Position numbers and translations under genes: made by a program
Part shown: piece after piece, positions 6,994 to 13,160 of the stretch
Numbering within the stretch: position 1 is the stretch's first letter
How the letters are laid out: each line of letters starts with the position of its first letter
DNA from: a virus
DNA length: 22,022 nucleotides
Reading direction: 5' to 3' (one strand)
Virus record (IMG/VR): IMGVR_UViG_3300001450_000370
Coordinates: 1-22,022 of that record
The notes under the pieces: model-generated
The model's input: the letters and a program-made list of their open reading frames with translations, nothing else
What the model was told of the DNA's origin: nothing
The model's database searches: none

Positions 6994-8148
6994 TTACATC
7001 CACTTTACACCCTTTAAATCATATACTGCATTTTTAAGCCATTTCTCCTCTTGAGAGTCTTTTATGTATAATACATATACTTTACCTATTTTACCTTCTT
7101 CATATCTAATTAATCTACCAACTCTTTGTATCATAGACAATGATTTAGATGTCAACCCACATATTATCCCTAGATTAGCGTTAGGTATGTCAAATCCTTG
7201 ATTCAAAGCTTTAGTGGAACATAATACATTCACTTCACCCTCTCTAAAGCGTCTTAGAGCCTCTTTCTTCTTCTTTCCTGTAATCTTACTATGATACACT
7301 TCAGCTAGAGGTGAAACGCTCTCAGCCAGCATATCTGTAAATTCATTTAGACCTCCAAAGGTTATAATTTTCTTATCTAAGTTAGAATATACTATCTCTT
7401 TAAACTTAGCTATTTTATTATGAGCTCTATCTACAATACTCTTACGTTCTCGTATAGTTTTATAGAATCCAGCAGCATGTGCTTTCATCTCATAACTAAC
7501 ACTTGAACTGCTTAAAGCTATCTTAGCAAACTGGAAAGCGTCAGGATCTAGGGCCATTTTATGCTCTACAAATTTATTATTAACCTTTTTATACTCTACT
7601 CTTTCCTCTTCTGTAAGCTCTAAAGGTATACAGCAGATCTCATAAGGGGCTACTAATTCCATAGCTACACATTCATCTAATGTTAATGTATAGATTGTAG
7701 GTGCTAATGAATGTAGATGTACTTTATACATTGGTTCTTCAGGTGGTGTAGCAGTTAAACATAATATCTTATCATAAGTGTTATTATTAAAGAATTGTCT
7801 GTATTTATTAGACAACCCTAAGTGAATCTCATCACATACTACTAAATCATAATGCTCATCTTTAAACTTATATGCTGATTGATAGCATACTACATCGACC
7901 TTGTCCAAAATATCTTCGGACTCCCATTTTTTGAATTCTTCTTTGAATTGATCTTTAAGTTGCGTCGTTGGCACCAATACGAGAGCCCTTTTACCCCCAA
8001 GAGTGTTAAGCACGTAATTAATAGCCATAACCCCACAACGAGACTTACCAAAACCGGTCCCAGCAATGATGCTACCACAGCAATCATTACTATACCAATT
8101 ATTAAGTGCAATTCTCTGTTCTTTGTCTTTAGTTTCATATAATTTCAT
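6994..8148 (-). CDS. Superfamily 2 DNA/RNA helicase
   Basis: All main SF2 motifs are present in 384 residues: motif I GTGFGKS at 30-36, motif II DEIH at 106-109, motif III TATP at 132-135, a motif V region LNQGFDIP at 315-322, and motif VI QRVGRLIR at 341-348. The DExH box and compact size resemble UvsW / XPB-like phage helicases, which remodel branched DNA or R-loops. Bacterial SNF2-type proteins are larger. ATP-dependent branch migration or replication-restart functions are likely but not proven. It begins 2 nt after the HTH gene, and its stop is followed by an 88-nt gap with the candidate promoter. Confidence 0.9.
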   Translation of the reverse strand: MKLYETKDKEQRIALNNWYSNDCCGSIIAGTGFGKSRCGVMAINYVLNTLGGKRALVLVPTTQLKDQFKEEFKKWESEDILDKVDVVCYQSAYKFKDEHYDLVVCDEIHLGLSNKYRQFFNNNTYDKILCLTATPPEEPMYKVHLHSLAPTIYTLTLDECVAMELVAPYEICCIPLELTEEERVEYKKVNNKFVEHKMALDPDAFQFAKIALSSSSVSYEMKAHAAGFYKTIRERKSIVDRAHNKIAKFKEIVYSNLDKKIITFGGLNEFTDMLAESVSPLAEVYHSKITGKKKKEALRRFREGEVNVLCSTKALNQGFDIPNANLGIICGLTSKSLSMIQRVGRLIRYEEGKIGKVYVLYIKDSQEEKWLKNAVYDLKGVKWM

Positions 8149-8150
8149 TT

Positions 8151-8516
8151 TTATTTAGTTTTTAATTCTTTAAATATCTTTAGATACCTAGCAATAGTTC
8201 TTGATACAGTAACATAATCACAATTTAATATCTCCGCTATATCTCTCATAGGTACATCTAAGTTAGACAGCCAATAAGCAAGTATTCTAGATCTTTGCTC
8301 TGATAATACAGAATATATATTATTATCTAATAATACTATTCTTTCCTGGAGGTTTATTAATCTATCCTTATCTTCTTGTATTAACTCTATACAGTCTTCT
8401 TCAGTCTCTCCACTGTAGTTCCACAATTGATCTGCAGTCATATCAATGGGACCATTATCTTTTTCCCACTGCTGCTCTTCTTCTATTTGTATTGCTACAT
8501 GATGTCTAGTCTTCAT
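8151..8516 (-). CDS. Helix-turn-helix protein (sigma region 4-like)
   Basis: The 121-residue protein has an acidic first half (residues 10-60, probably helical). Its C-terminal HTH, at about 73-115, reads EQRSRILAYWLSNL then MRDIAEILNCDYVTVSRTIAR. The spacing and the AEIL-VTVSRTIAR turn resemble sigma-70 region 4 or LuxR-type HTHs. It may be a phage transcription regulator or a DNA-recognition subunit acting with the adjacent helicase. There is no sigma region 2, so it is not a complete sigma factor. The start overlaps the stop of the tiny membrane ORF upstream by 11 nt, and the helicase follows after 2 nt. HTH is confident; the role is open. Confidence 0.7.
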   Translation of the reverse strand: MKTRHHVAIQIEEEQQWEKDNGPIDMTADQLWNYSGETEEDCIELIQEDKDRLINLQERIVLLDNNIYSVLSEQRSRILAYWLSNLDVPMRDIAEILNCDYVTVSRTIARYLKIFKELKTK

Positions 8517-8622
8517 AGTTTTCTCTTTTATTACGTTCTATTTTTTGACCTTCTGATACAGCATATTTACCTAAACATGCTGTTATTACTATAACTATTA
8601 TTAATATAAATGTTCCGCTCAT
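8506..8622 (-). CDS. 38-residue membrane microprotein (possible lipoprotein)
   Basis: The ORF begins at ATG 8622 after an A/T-rich leader and ends at TAG 8506, overlapping the HTH gene by 11 nt. Residues 5-20 are strongly hydrophobic (FILIIVIVITACLGKYA) and are followed by a charged tail (SEGQKIERNKREN). VITAC could be read as a lipobox, but the N-terminus has no basic residue, so a simple single-span membrane protein is more likely. With the similar ORF at 5266-5415 it is one of two tiny membrane ORFs that bridge gaps in the replication operon. No family is recognised. Confidence 0.5.
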   Translation of the reverse strand: MSGTFILIIVIVITACLGKYAVSEGQKIERNKRENYED

Positions 8623-8653
8623 AATTTTATTTATTGTTTTAATTTGTTAATTA

Positions 8654-8737
8654 AAATAAAGGGGAGGAATTGTAAGTATTTACAAGGTATAACTGCTGAA
8701 TTATTAATTTGAATTACTAACCTCCCCCTTATTTATT
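8654..8737 (-). terminator. Long-stem structured element after the DNA polymerase gene
   Basis: The arms AAATAAAGGGGAGG (8654-8667) and CCTCCCCCTTATTT (8721-8734) pair at 13 of 14 positions, enclosing 53 nt. Inside is a second perfect hairpin, TTGTAA-gtat-TTACAA (8670-8685). On the minus strand the outer stem overlaps the polymerase stop and is followed by TTTATTTTAATT. It may be a terminator, a 3'-end protector or a regulatory RNA. The interior is larger than in a usual terminator. Confidence 0.55.
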
Positions 8738-10619
8738 TTTCCCAACAACTACTAACTGTTACTTCAGCTTTTAACAAACCATTTGTAACTACTTCGTTAG
8801 CAGCTTCTTCCATTAATGCTTTGATAGCTTTTTCCCAGTGTGGGATATACTCATCTTTACATATAGTGTCTATTTGATCATGCACTGTCATTACTATCTT
8901 AACAGGTGCATCATCATTTGTACCAATATAATTACGTATAAGTATTAAAGCTTTCTTAGTCATGTCAGCACTAGCTCCCTGTATAGGTGTATTTTTACTA
9001 GCTCTCTCAATAGACGATAATTCTTGACTATTTTCTCTCGAGTTATACATCTTAGGAAACCAGTTAACAAACCATCTTCTTCTATTATAAGGAGGAAATG
9101 TCTTGATATAACCAAACTGTTTACCAAAATTAGCTAGTTTATCTAAGAATCCTTTGATAGACGGAAATGCTGTGAAGTAATCTTTAATTAAGTCTTCTGC
9201 AGCTTTCTTATCTATCTGTAAAGTTTCTGACAGTTTATTAGCACCCATGCCATAAGCCAAACCAAAGTTAATAGTCTTAACATTAGTTCTAAGTTTCTTA
9301 TGTGCTTTACAATTACATTTAGACTTGTCTTTCATATAAGAGCAATCATCCTCTGCTACATCAGTCCATTTCTCTTTATATACTAACTCAGCACATGTAC
9401 TATGTAAATCTTGGCCTTGAATCAATGCTTCAATCCAAACAGGATCTTTACTACCGTATGCTATTACATTTAACTCTTGACTAGAATAATCTGCTGATAC
9501 AAAACTCCAACCTTCAGGCGCAATAAAACAGTTACGAAATGCGTTATCTGCTGGTATCTGTTGCATATTAGGACGTGAGCTACTAACTCTACCGGTATCT
9601 AATATTTGATTAAAGCTTGTATGTATCTTACCATCAGACTTTAAATTAGTCATAAACTTTTCTCCATAAGAAGAATAGATTTTCATCTGTTCTTTATATT
9701 TAATGTAAGTAGCTACTATATCAAATTGAAAAGCATACCTAAGCATATCTTTCCCATTTACGTTATCAAGTTTAGGTATAATCCCTCTAAGAACTTCTAA
9801 AACTTGTTTTGGTGATGTCCATTTGACATTTACCTTCCGTAAAGTGGATACATCAGAGAATAAATCTCCTTGTATATGCTTAGGTATGAACTGTTTCAAT
9901 TCATCCATATTCAATATATGTTCATCTAATTCTTCTTGGTACTCATCTGCTTTGTTGATAGCATTGTTTGCTAATTTTAACCATTCTTCTGAGTCTAAAT
10001 CTAATCCGTTGTATTCTATATCTGCAAATGCTAATACAACTTCATTCTCTAGATCTATAGTATTTTGTAATTTATATATCTTTGTTTTTATATCCTGTTT
10101 ATCTTTTAAATTAATTAAATGCTCAACATCTTTAGCTGCGTATATTAATTGTGGATTGGTAAAGTCTCCTTTATGATCAACAAAACTAGACTGTTGAGTC
10201 TTATCCATTGTAATCTTAAGGTTTCTTTCTAATGTATTTGATAATGATACTGATAATCCTTTACCACAAGTTAATATTTTCTCTGCTAACATAGTGTCAT
10301 AAACATTCTCACATACTATATTAAAACTAGAACGTATAAAATTCACATCAAACTTAGCGTTATGAAATATTTTAGTGATAGTTTTACTCTCTAGTATTTC
10401 TTTTAACTCTTGTATATCGTGTCCTCTAGTTTCTATTAAGAACTGTTTTTCTTCATCTCCTATTTGAAATAGTATAACTTTATCTGTTGTGTAGTCAAGA
10501 CCTGTAGTTTCAGTGTCAATTGATAATATTACTTTTTCTTTACAATAAGAAACAACTTCTTCCATTGTAACATGGTCAAAGTTATCTCTTTGTAAAGAAT
10601 CATTAACTAAATGTATCAT
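8733..10619 (-). CDS. polA-like: Family A DNA polymerase with 3'-5' exonuclease
   Basis: This 628-residue replicative polymerase has an N-terminal proofreading domain with all three Exo motifs: D35/E37 (DTETTG), N87-D91 (HNAKFD) and Y160-D164 (YAAKD). The polymerase domain has RVSSSRPNMQQIP at 344-356, motif A DYSSQEL from D377, motif B with K448 and F452 (KTINFGLAYG), and motif C VHDQ at 579-582. Motif C normally reads HDE, so Q582 is a deviation, and motif A is SQEL rather than QIEL. F452 aligns with E. coli Phe762, the wild-type class in viral PolA typing. Between motifs A and B, C426, C435, C437 and H440 form a compact possible zinc site. There is no 5' nuclease domain. The start overlaps the 72-aa gene upstream by ATGA. 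Confidence 0.95.
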   Translation of the reverse strand: MIHLVNDSLQRDNFDHVTMEEVVSYCKEKVILSIDTETTGLDYTTDKVILFQIGDEEKQFLIETRGHDIQELKEILESKTITKIFHNAKFDVNFIRSSFNIVCENVYDTMLAEKILTCGKGLSVSLSNTLERNLKITMDKTQQSSFVDHKGDFTNPQLIYAAKDVEHLINLKDKQDIKTKIYKLQNTIDLENEVVLAFADIEYNGLDLDSEEWLKLANNAINKADEYQEELDEHILNMDELKQFIPKHIQGDLFSDVSTLRKVNVKWTSPKQVLEVLRGIIPKLDNVNGKDMLRYAFQFDIVATYIKYKEQMKIYSSYGEKFMTNLKSDGKIHTSFNQILDTGRVSSSRPNMQQIPADNAFRNCFIAPEGWSFVSADYSSQELNVIAYGSKDPVWIEALIQGQDLHSTCAELVYKEKWTDVAEDDCSYMKDKSKCNCKAHKKLRTNVKTINFGLAYGMGANKLSETLQIDKKAAEDLIKDYFTAFPSIKGFLDKLANFGKQFGYIKTFPPYNRRRWFVNWFPKMYNSRENSQELSSIERASKNTPIQGASADMTKKALILIRNYIGTNDDAPVKIVMTVHDQIDTICKDEYIPHWEKAIKALMEEAANEVVTNGLLKAEVTVSSCWEK

Positions 10620-10834
10620 ATTTTAACATTATTAGTTAGTGTAGGGATTGATACTGAATCTATCCCTAAAGGTCTATGTTGACCACAAAGATAAGCGACT
10701 GGTTGTTTGAATCCAAATTGCATTTCAAATAAAGACACATCTTTTATTATCTTAGGCAATCTTACTTCATTTCCTTGTTGTCTAGAAAAGTAATTCTTAC
10801 CATCTTTAGCAAATAATATTTGTTGTTTAGCCAT
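10616..10834 (-). CDS. Unknown 72-residue protein upstream of DNA polymerase
   Basis: This small basic protein is not recognised. It is mixed alpha/beta in character, with several aromatic residues (FAKDGKNYF, FEMQFGF) and one cysteine in YLCGQHRP. It ends in an ATGA overlap with the polymerase start, so it is almost certainly translated with it. It has a typical A/T-rich leader containing TTAACTAAAA, with the inverted repeat at 10855-10920 just upstream. A polymerase accessory role is a guess from position. Confidence 0.6.
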   Translation of the reverse strand: MAKQQILFAKDGKNYFSRQQGNEVRLPKIIKDVSLFEMQFGFKQPVAYLCGQHRPLGIDSVSIPTLTNNVKI

Positions 10835-10854
10835 AATTTTAGTGTTTTAGTTAA

Positions 10855-10920
10855 ATATATATGAGGACTCATTTTAGAAAACAAATTATATAATTTTATT
10901 ATATGAGTCCCCATTTATAT
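10855..10920 (-). repeat. 18-bp inverted repeat between two genes
   Basis: The arms 10855-10872 and 10903-10920 pair at 16 of 18 positions, with a perfect 8-bp core GGACTCAT / ATGAGTCC. The 30-nt interior contains the palindrome AAATTATATAATTT. It begins 10 nt after the stop of the 198-aa gene and ends about 20 nt before the 72-aa gene. No U-run follows, so RNA processing or 3'-end protection is as likely as termination. Confidence 0.5.
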
Positions 10921-10929
10921 CAATTTATA

Positions 10930-11526
10930 TTACAAACCATATTCATCAGTAACCATAGACTTGTCTTTTACAATATCTTTGGCTGTAATTACTCTACCTA
11001 TTGAATCATCTGCTTTTAATAACACATGGTCAACAACTTCATTAGTAATTATTACTAAAGTATTGCTAAAGATATAGTCTCCATTATGTTTAATGAATTC
11101 TCCTTCTTTACCTTTACGTTTAGCTCTAGTTTCGATGTTATCTGCTTGATATGCATCTGGTTCAGTAGTTTCAGAAACCATTACTCTGATTCTTTCTCCT
11201 TCTACTGTAGGATTTAACATGTTAAGTTCTAACATTTCACCTTTTTCTGTTAATTCCCATTCAGGGTTGTTATCAGAGAAATCCATTCCTAAATCTGCAG
11301 AAATATCTTCCATTGTTACATTTACCCAAGCACGCCTAGCTCTGTTACCAAATCTAGAATCGCTGCGATTGAATCTACCTACTGCTGTTACTGGTCCTTC
11401 TTGTACTGTTAATACTTCTGCAAACTCTAAAGATATTTTATCACCTTTAACTTTTCTAGCTGATAATAATAAAGTGTCTCCTAATTTTAAAGTGTTTAGA
11501 CTTCCACTATCGATTTGATTATCCAT
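10930..11526 (-). CDS. Unknown 198-residue protein of the replication block
   Basis: I do not recognise this family. The sequence alternates beta-like segments (TLLLSARKV, ISLEFAEVLTV, RIRVMVSE, NTLVIITNEVV) with charged loops, and has one basic patch (SRFGNRARRAW, around residues 57-67) and another at ETRAKRKGKEGE. This pattern would fit a beta-barrel or OB-type nucleic-acid-binding protein, but that is only an impression. No cysteines, membrane segments or nuclease motifs are seen. It is first in the line of the polymerase cluster, flanked by stem-loops on both sides (10855-10920 and 11552-11578), so its mRNA segment may be processed separately. Confidence 0.65.
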   Translation of the reverse strand: MDNQIDSGSLNTLKLGDTLLLSARKVKGDKISLEFAEVLTVQEGPVTAVGRFNRSDSRFGNRARRAWVNVTMEDISADLGMDFSDNNPEWELTEKGEMLELNMLNPTVEGERIRVMVSETTEPDAYQADNIETRAKRKGKEGEFIKHNGDYIFSNTLVIITNEVVDHVLLKADDSIGRVITAKDIVKDKSMVTDEYGL

Positions 11527-11551
11527 GTTATTTATGTTTTTATGGATTATA

Positions 11552-11578
11552 TGGTGATTTAAATAAGGTATATCACCA
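11552..11578 (-). promoter_or_regulatory. 5'-leader hairpin of the 198-aa gene
   Basis: The arms TGGTGAT (11552-11558) and ATCACCA (11572-11578) form a perfect 7-bp stem with a 13-nt loop, about 25 nt before the ATG at 11526. It could be a leader structure or the basal part of the larger structured stretch that follows at 11594-11735. Confidence 0.4.
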
Positions 11579-11593
11579 ACCTTGTTTATGTTA

Positions 11594-11735
11594 AAAAAAT
11601 AGTGAGATACTCCACTCTTAGTCGTTGTATCATTCGGTATCCGTCCCCAATTCCATTATATCTATAAGTTATTAATTCTCATAGTAGAAAAGTCCGTAAT
11701 ACGTGGTGAGTCTGCAGACTCGTTCACTATTTTTT
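11594..11735 (-). ncRNA. Candidate 142-nt structured RNA / complex terminator
   Basis: A perfect 12-bp stem, AAAAAATAGTGA (11594-11605) with TCACTATTTTTT (11724-11735), closes a 118-nt non-coding interior. The interior holds the 14-bp perfect palindrome GAGTCTGCAGACTC (11708-11721) and, on the minus strand, a GATAC/GTATC pair and CGTATTACG. On the minus strand the structure starts 4 nt after the stop of the 70-aa gene, and its closing arm ends in a run of seven T, as in an intrinsic terminator. The stretch is more GC-rich than its surroundings and has no credible ORF. I read it as a possible small RNA with its own terminator. Confidence 0.4.
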
Positions 11736-11738
11736 GTT

Positions 11739-11951
11739 TTAATATTCGTTGATTAATAGTATGTTCCTATTTTTAATCTTCGATTGTAATTTACTGTTTA
11801 ATATAGCTAACACCATTTTTGTCATCTTAAAGATAGTTGATGTTTTTTCATGTTTATTTGATTCGTGCTCTATACAAGTGATTAATCTTGTTAGTCTTGA
11901 ACAACTCATTCTATTTGGGTTGAATTGTTTACCCCGTACTGTTATTTTCAT
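11739..11951 (-). CDS. Unknown basic 70-residue protein
   Basis: This is a basic, helix-prone protein with no recognised family. It contains RMSCSRLTRLITCIEHE (two cysteines) and a Lys-rich C-terminal half (KMTKMVLAILNSKLQSKIKNRN). Its leader (ATAAATAACATG) is the same as that of the 198-aa gene downstream, which supports a real start. The overall charge would suit nucleic-acid binding. It could still be a non-conserved ORF. Confidence 0.45.
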   Translation of the reverse strand: MKITVRGKQFNPNRMSCSRLTRLITCIEHESNKHEKTSTIFKMTKMVLAILNSKLQSKIKNRNILLINEY

Positions 11952-11982
11952 GTTATTTATGTTTAGTTGATGATTATTTGTT

Positions 11983-12192
11983 TTATTTCTTATAATATTC
12001 TATCCATAAAGAATCAGTTTTATGACTATATTCAATATATTCTTTATCTATTTCATATTGTATTGCATTTCTATGAGTTAATTGTTCATTAGTTAATTTA
12101 CTTATACCACAAGATGATGCAAGTAGTATTATTATTATTGATACAATAAGCATTACTGCAATACCTACTGAGTTACCTCTTTTATTTGTCAT
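11983..12192 (-). CDS. Small phage-encoded lipoprotein (69 aa)
   Basis: The N-terminus is a classic lipoprotein signal: basic MTNKRGN, a hydrophobic stretch (11-24), then LLASSC with the lipidated cysteine at 28. The mature ~42 residues are polar and charged, probably one helix (NEQLTHRNAIQYEIDKEY), ending in SLWIEYYKK. Phage lipoproteins made early often block adsorption or DNA entry of competing phages (T5 Llp, for example). That role is inference here from type and from location in an accessory cluster. It is preceded by one copy of the leader motif ATAAACATTAACTAAA. Confidence 0.65.
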   Translation of the reverse strand: MTNKRGNSVGIAVMLIVSIIIILLASSCGISKLTNEQLTHRNAIQYEIDKEYIEYSHKTDSLWIEYYKK

Positions 12193-12214
12193 TTTTAATA
12201 TATTTAGTTAATGT

Positions 12215-12322
12215 TTATTTGTATTCTTTACAATACCAGTCATATTTCTTATGATAGTATTCACTGTTGTTCATGACTCTCCAAAAGCCATAAAGGTTAA
12301 TCATTTTAATTAATTTAATCAT
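12215..12322 (-). CDS. 35-residue aromatic, basic microprotein
   Basis: The ORF starts at an ATG that overlaps the TGA of the 47-aa membrane gene (ATGA at 12319-12322) and ends at TAA 12215. It is rich in Tyr, Trp and Lys (SEYYHKKYDWYCKEYK at the end) with a hydrophobic MIKLIKMINLYGF start. No family is recognised. The stop-start overlap and the absence of any other gene in this space support translation, but at this length it is uncertain. Confidence 0.4.
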   Translation of the reverse strand: MIKLIKMINLYGFWRVMNNSEYYHKKYDWYCKEYK

Positions 12323-12462
12323 AATGCTTCTATTTTATCAGATACAAACTTTATTTCTAATAGTATAAATGGTACTAAAAATATAATTGTATTATCTTGC
12401 CAGCCAAAGTAAAAGCCAAATCCTTTAACTCTTTCTGTTTTTAATTTAATTGTTTTTGTCAT
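12319..12462 (-). CDS. 47-residue membrane protein
   Basis: The ORF from ATG 12462 follows the repeated 16-bp leader motif. The first 14 residues are basic (MTKTIKLKTERVKG), then come aromatic residues (FGFYFGW) and a hydrophobic segment at about 25-38 (NTIIFLVPFILLEI). It is probably a single-span inner-membrane protein with its N-terminus in the cytoplasm. Function is unknown; it is one of several tiny membrane-targeted products in this stretch. Confidence 0.5.
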   Translation of the reverse strand: MTKTIKLKTERVKGFGFYFGWQDNTIIFLVPFILLEIKFVSDKIEAL

Positions 12463-12499
12463 GTCTTTATTTATTTAGTTAATGTTTATGTTTAGTTTG

Positions 12500-12567
12500 A
12501 AAAAAAGGAAGAGAGAACACTTTGGTATTTACATAGCTTTTGCTAAAACCGTGGCTTTTCTTCTCTC
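12500..12567 (-). terminator. Structured intergenic hairpin with U-run
   Basis: The outer stem GAGAGAA (12511-12517) / TTCTCTC (12561-12567) is perfect. Inside it CAC pairs with GTG, GGT with ACC and TTTA with TAAA. On the minus strand it lies 10 nt after the stop of the small lipoprotein gene, and the closing arm is followed by TTCC and seven T. It is probably a terminator or attenuator ahead of the 47-aa gene. At 57 nt it is too short for a tRNA despite the 7-bp stem. Confidence 0.45.
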
Positions 12568-12577
12568 GACCTATTTT

Positions 12578-12721
12578 TTATTGTCCTCCAGTCCAACCAC
12601 CGCTACAAGTTCTACTCATAGGTTTTCCTGTACCAACGTTATAACATTGGCTAGACATACCACAAGATGTAATAAATAGAGCTACAACTGCGATAATTAA
12701 TATGTTTTTTACTGTTTTCAT
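12578..12721 (-). CDS. 47-residue cysteine-containing lipoprotein
   Basis: The ORF starts at ATG 12721 and ends at TAA 12578. Residues 1-20 are a textbook lipoprotein signal: basic MKTVKN, a hydrophobic core (ILIIAVVALF), then ITSC with C20 lipidated and Gly at +2. The mature peptide is only 28 residues, Gly/Ser-rich, with two further cysteines (C26, C39) that could form a disulfide. No acidic export signal follows the cysteine, so inner-leaflet retention is possible. It uses the repeated 16-bp leader motif. Like the 69-aa lipoprotein nearby, a role in superinfection exclusion or envelope modification is plausible but unproven. Confidence 0.65.
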   Translation of the reverse strand: MKTVKNILIIAVVALFITSCGMSSQCYNVGTGKPMSRTCSGGWTGGQ

Positions 12722-12733
12722 GATTAATTGATT

Positions 12734-13054
12734 TTAGTTAATGTTTATTGGTTTATCAATAGATTTATATTTTAATTTTATCTCTAAACTTCTATTAAGA
12801 AATATAATACCTAATTTATTGTTTTTTATAGATATTAAAATTGTTGGTATAAGAGCTATAATTTCTTCTTTATCTATTTTAAATTTAAAGATAACATTTA
12901 TAAAATGTAATGCCATTATATTTACTGCTCCTAATATAAATGCAGATGTTAAATTGAATGTGTATTTATATTCCATAAAAAAGAATATAAAATTTAATAG
13001 AATAGTACTAGTTATAAGCATTATTCCTGCTATTGTAATTGATTTGTTGTTCAT
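12734..13054 (-). CDS. 106-residue polytopic membrane protein
   Basis: Three hydrophobic segments are visible: about 7-27 (TIAGIMLITSTILLNFIFFF), 36-56 (TSAFILGAVNIMALHFINVI) and 65-76 (IIALIPTILISI), with a basic C-terminal tail (NRSLEIKLKYKSIDK). Charges between segments favour a cytoplasmic C-terminus. No family is recognised; small holin-like or exclusion proteins can look like this, but there is no lysin in the window to support a holin call. The last codons run into the leader motif of the next gene. Confidence 0.55.
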   Translation of the reverse strand: MNNKSITIAGIMLITSTILLNFIFFFMEYKYTFNLTSAFILGAVNIMALHFINVIFKFKIDKEEIIALIPTILISIKNNKLGIIFLNRSLEIKLKYKSIDKPININ

Positions 13055-13091
13055 GTTATTTAATGTATTTAATTATTAATTGATTTTAATA

Positions 13092-13160
13092 AATACACAT
13101 CTTACCGCTATCGTTAACTTAAAGTTTAATAGATAGACATTTATCAATAAGATGTGTATT
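13092..13160 (-). terminator. 13-bp inverted repeat after the 88-aa gene
   Basis: The perfect arms AATACACATCTTA (13092-13104) and TAAGATGTGTATT (13148-13160) enclose 43 nt. Inside, CTATC pairs with GATAG and TTAA with TTAA. On the minus strand the stem overlaps the stop codon of the 88-aa gene and is followed by TATTAAAATC. It is a strong structure with a weak U-tract. Confidence 0.5.

Larger units (their letters stand above)
12203..12748 (-). repeat. Three exact copies of a 16-bp leader motif
   Basis: The minus-strand sequence ATAAACATTAACTAAA is found exactly at 12203-12218, 12474-12489 and 12733-12748. Each copy lies 11-12 nt upstream of a start codon (genes starting at 12192, 12462 and 12721). 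Two copies overlap the stop of the preceding gene. A shorter TTAACTAAA version precedes the 72-aa gene. It may be a translation-enhancing leader in a host without Shine-Dalgarno pairing, or a regulator target. Confidence 0.55.

Noticed and set aside
7890-8138. Hydrophobic minus-strand ORF within the SF2 helicase gene
   Set aside because: Out-of-frame shadow of the helicase N-terminus, whose motifs are clear in the other frame.
12511-12567. 7-bp stem suggesting a tRNA acceptor arm
   Set aside because: Only 57 nt between the ends, and no T-arm GGTTC or anticodon arm on either strand.
12482-12679. Plus-strand ORF opposite the 47-aa lipoprotein gene
   Set aside because: The minus strand gives a complete lipoprotein signal and shares the repeated leader motif; the plus frame has neither.
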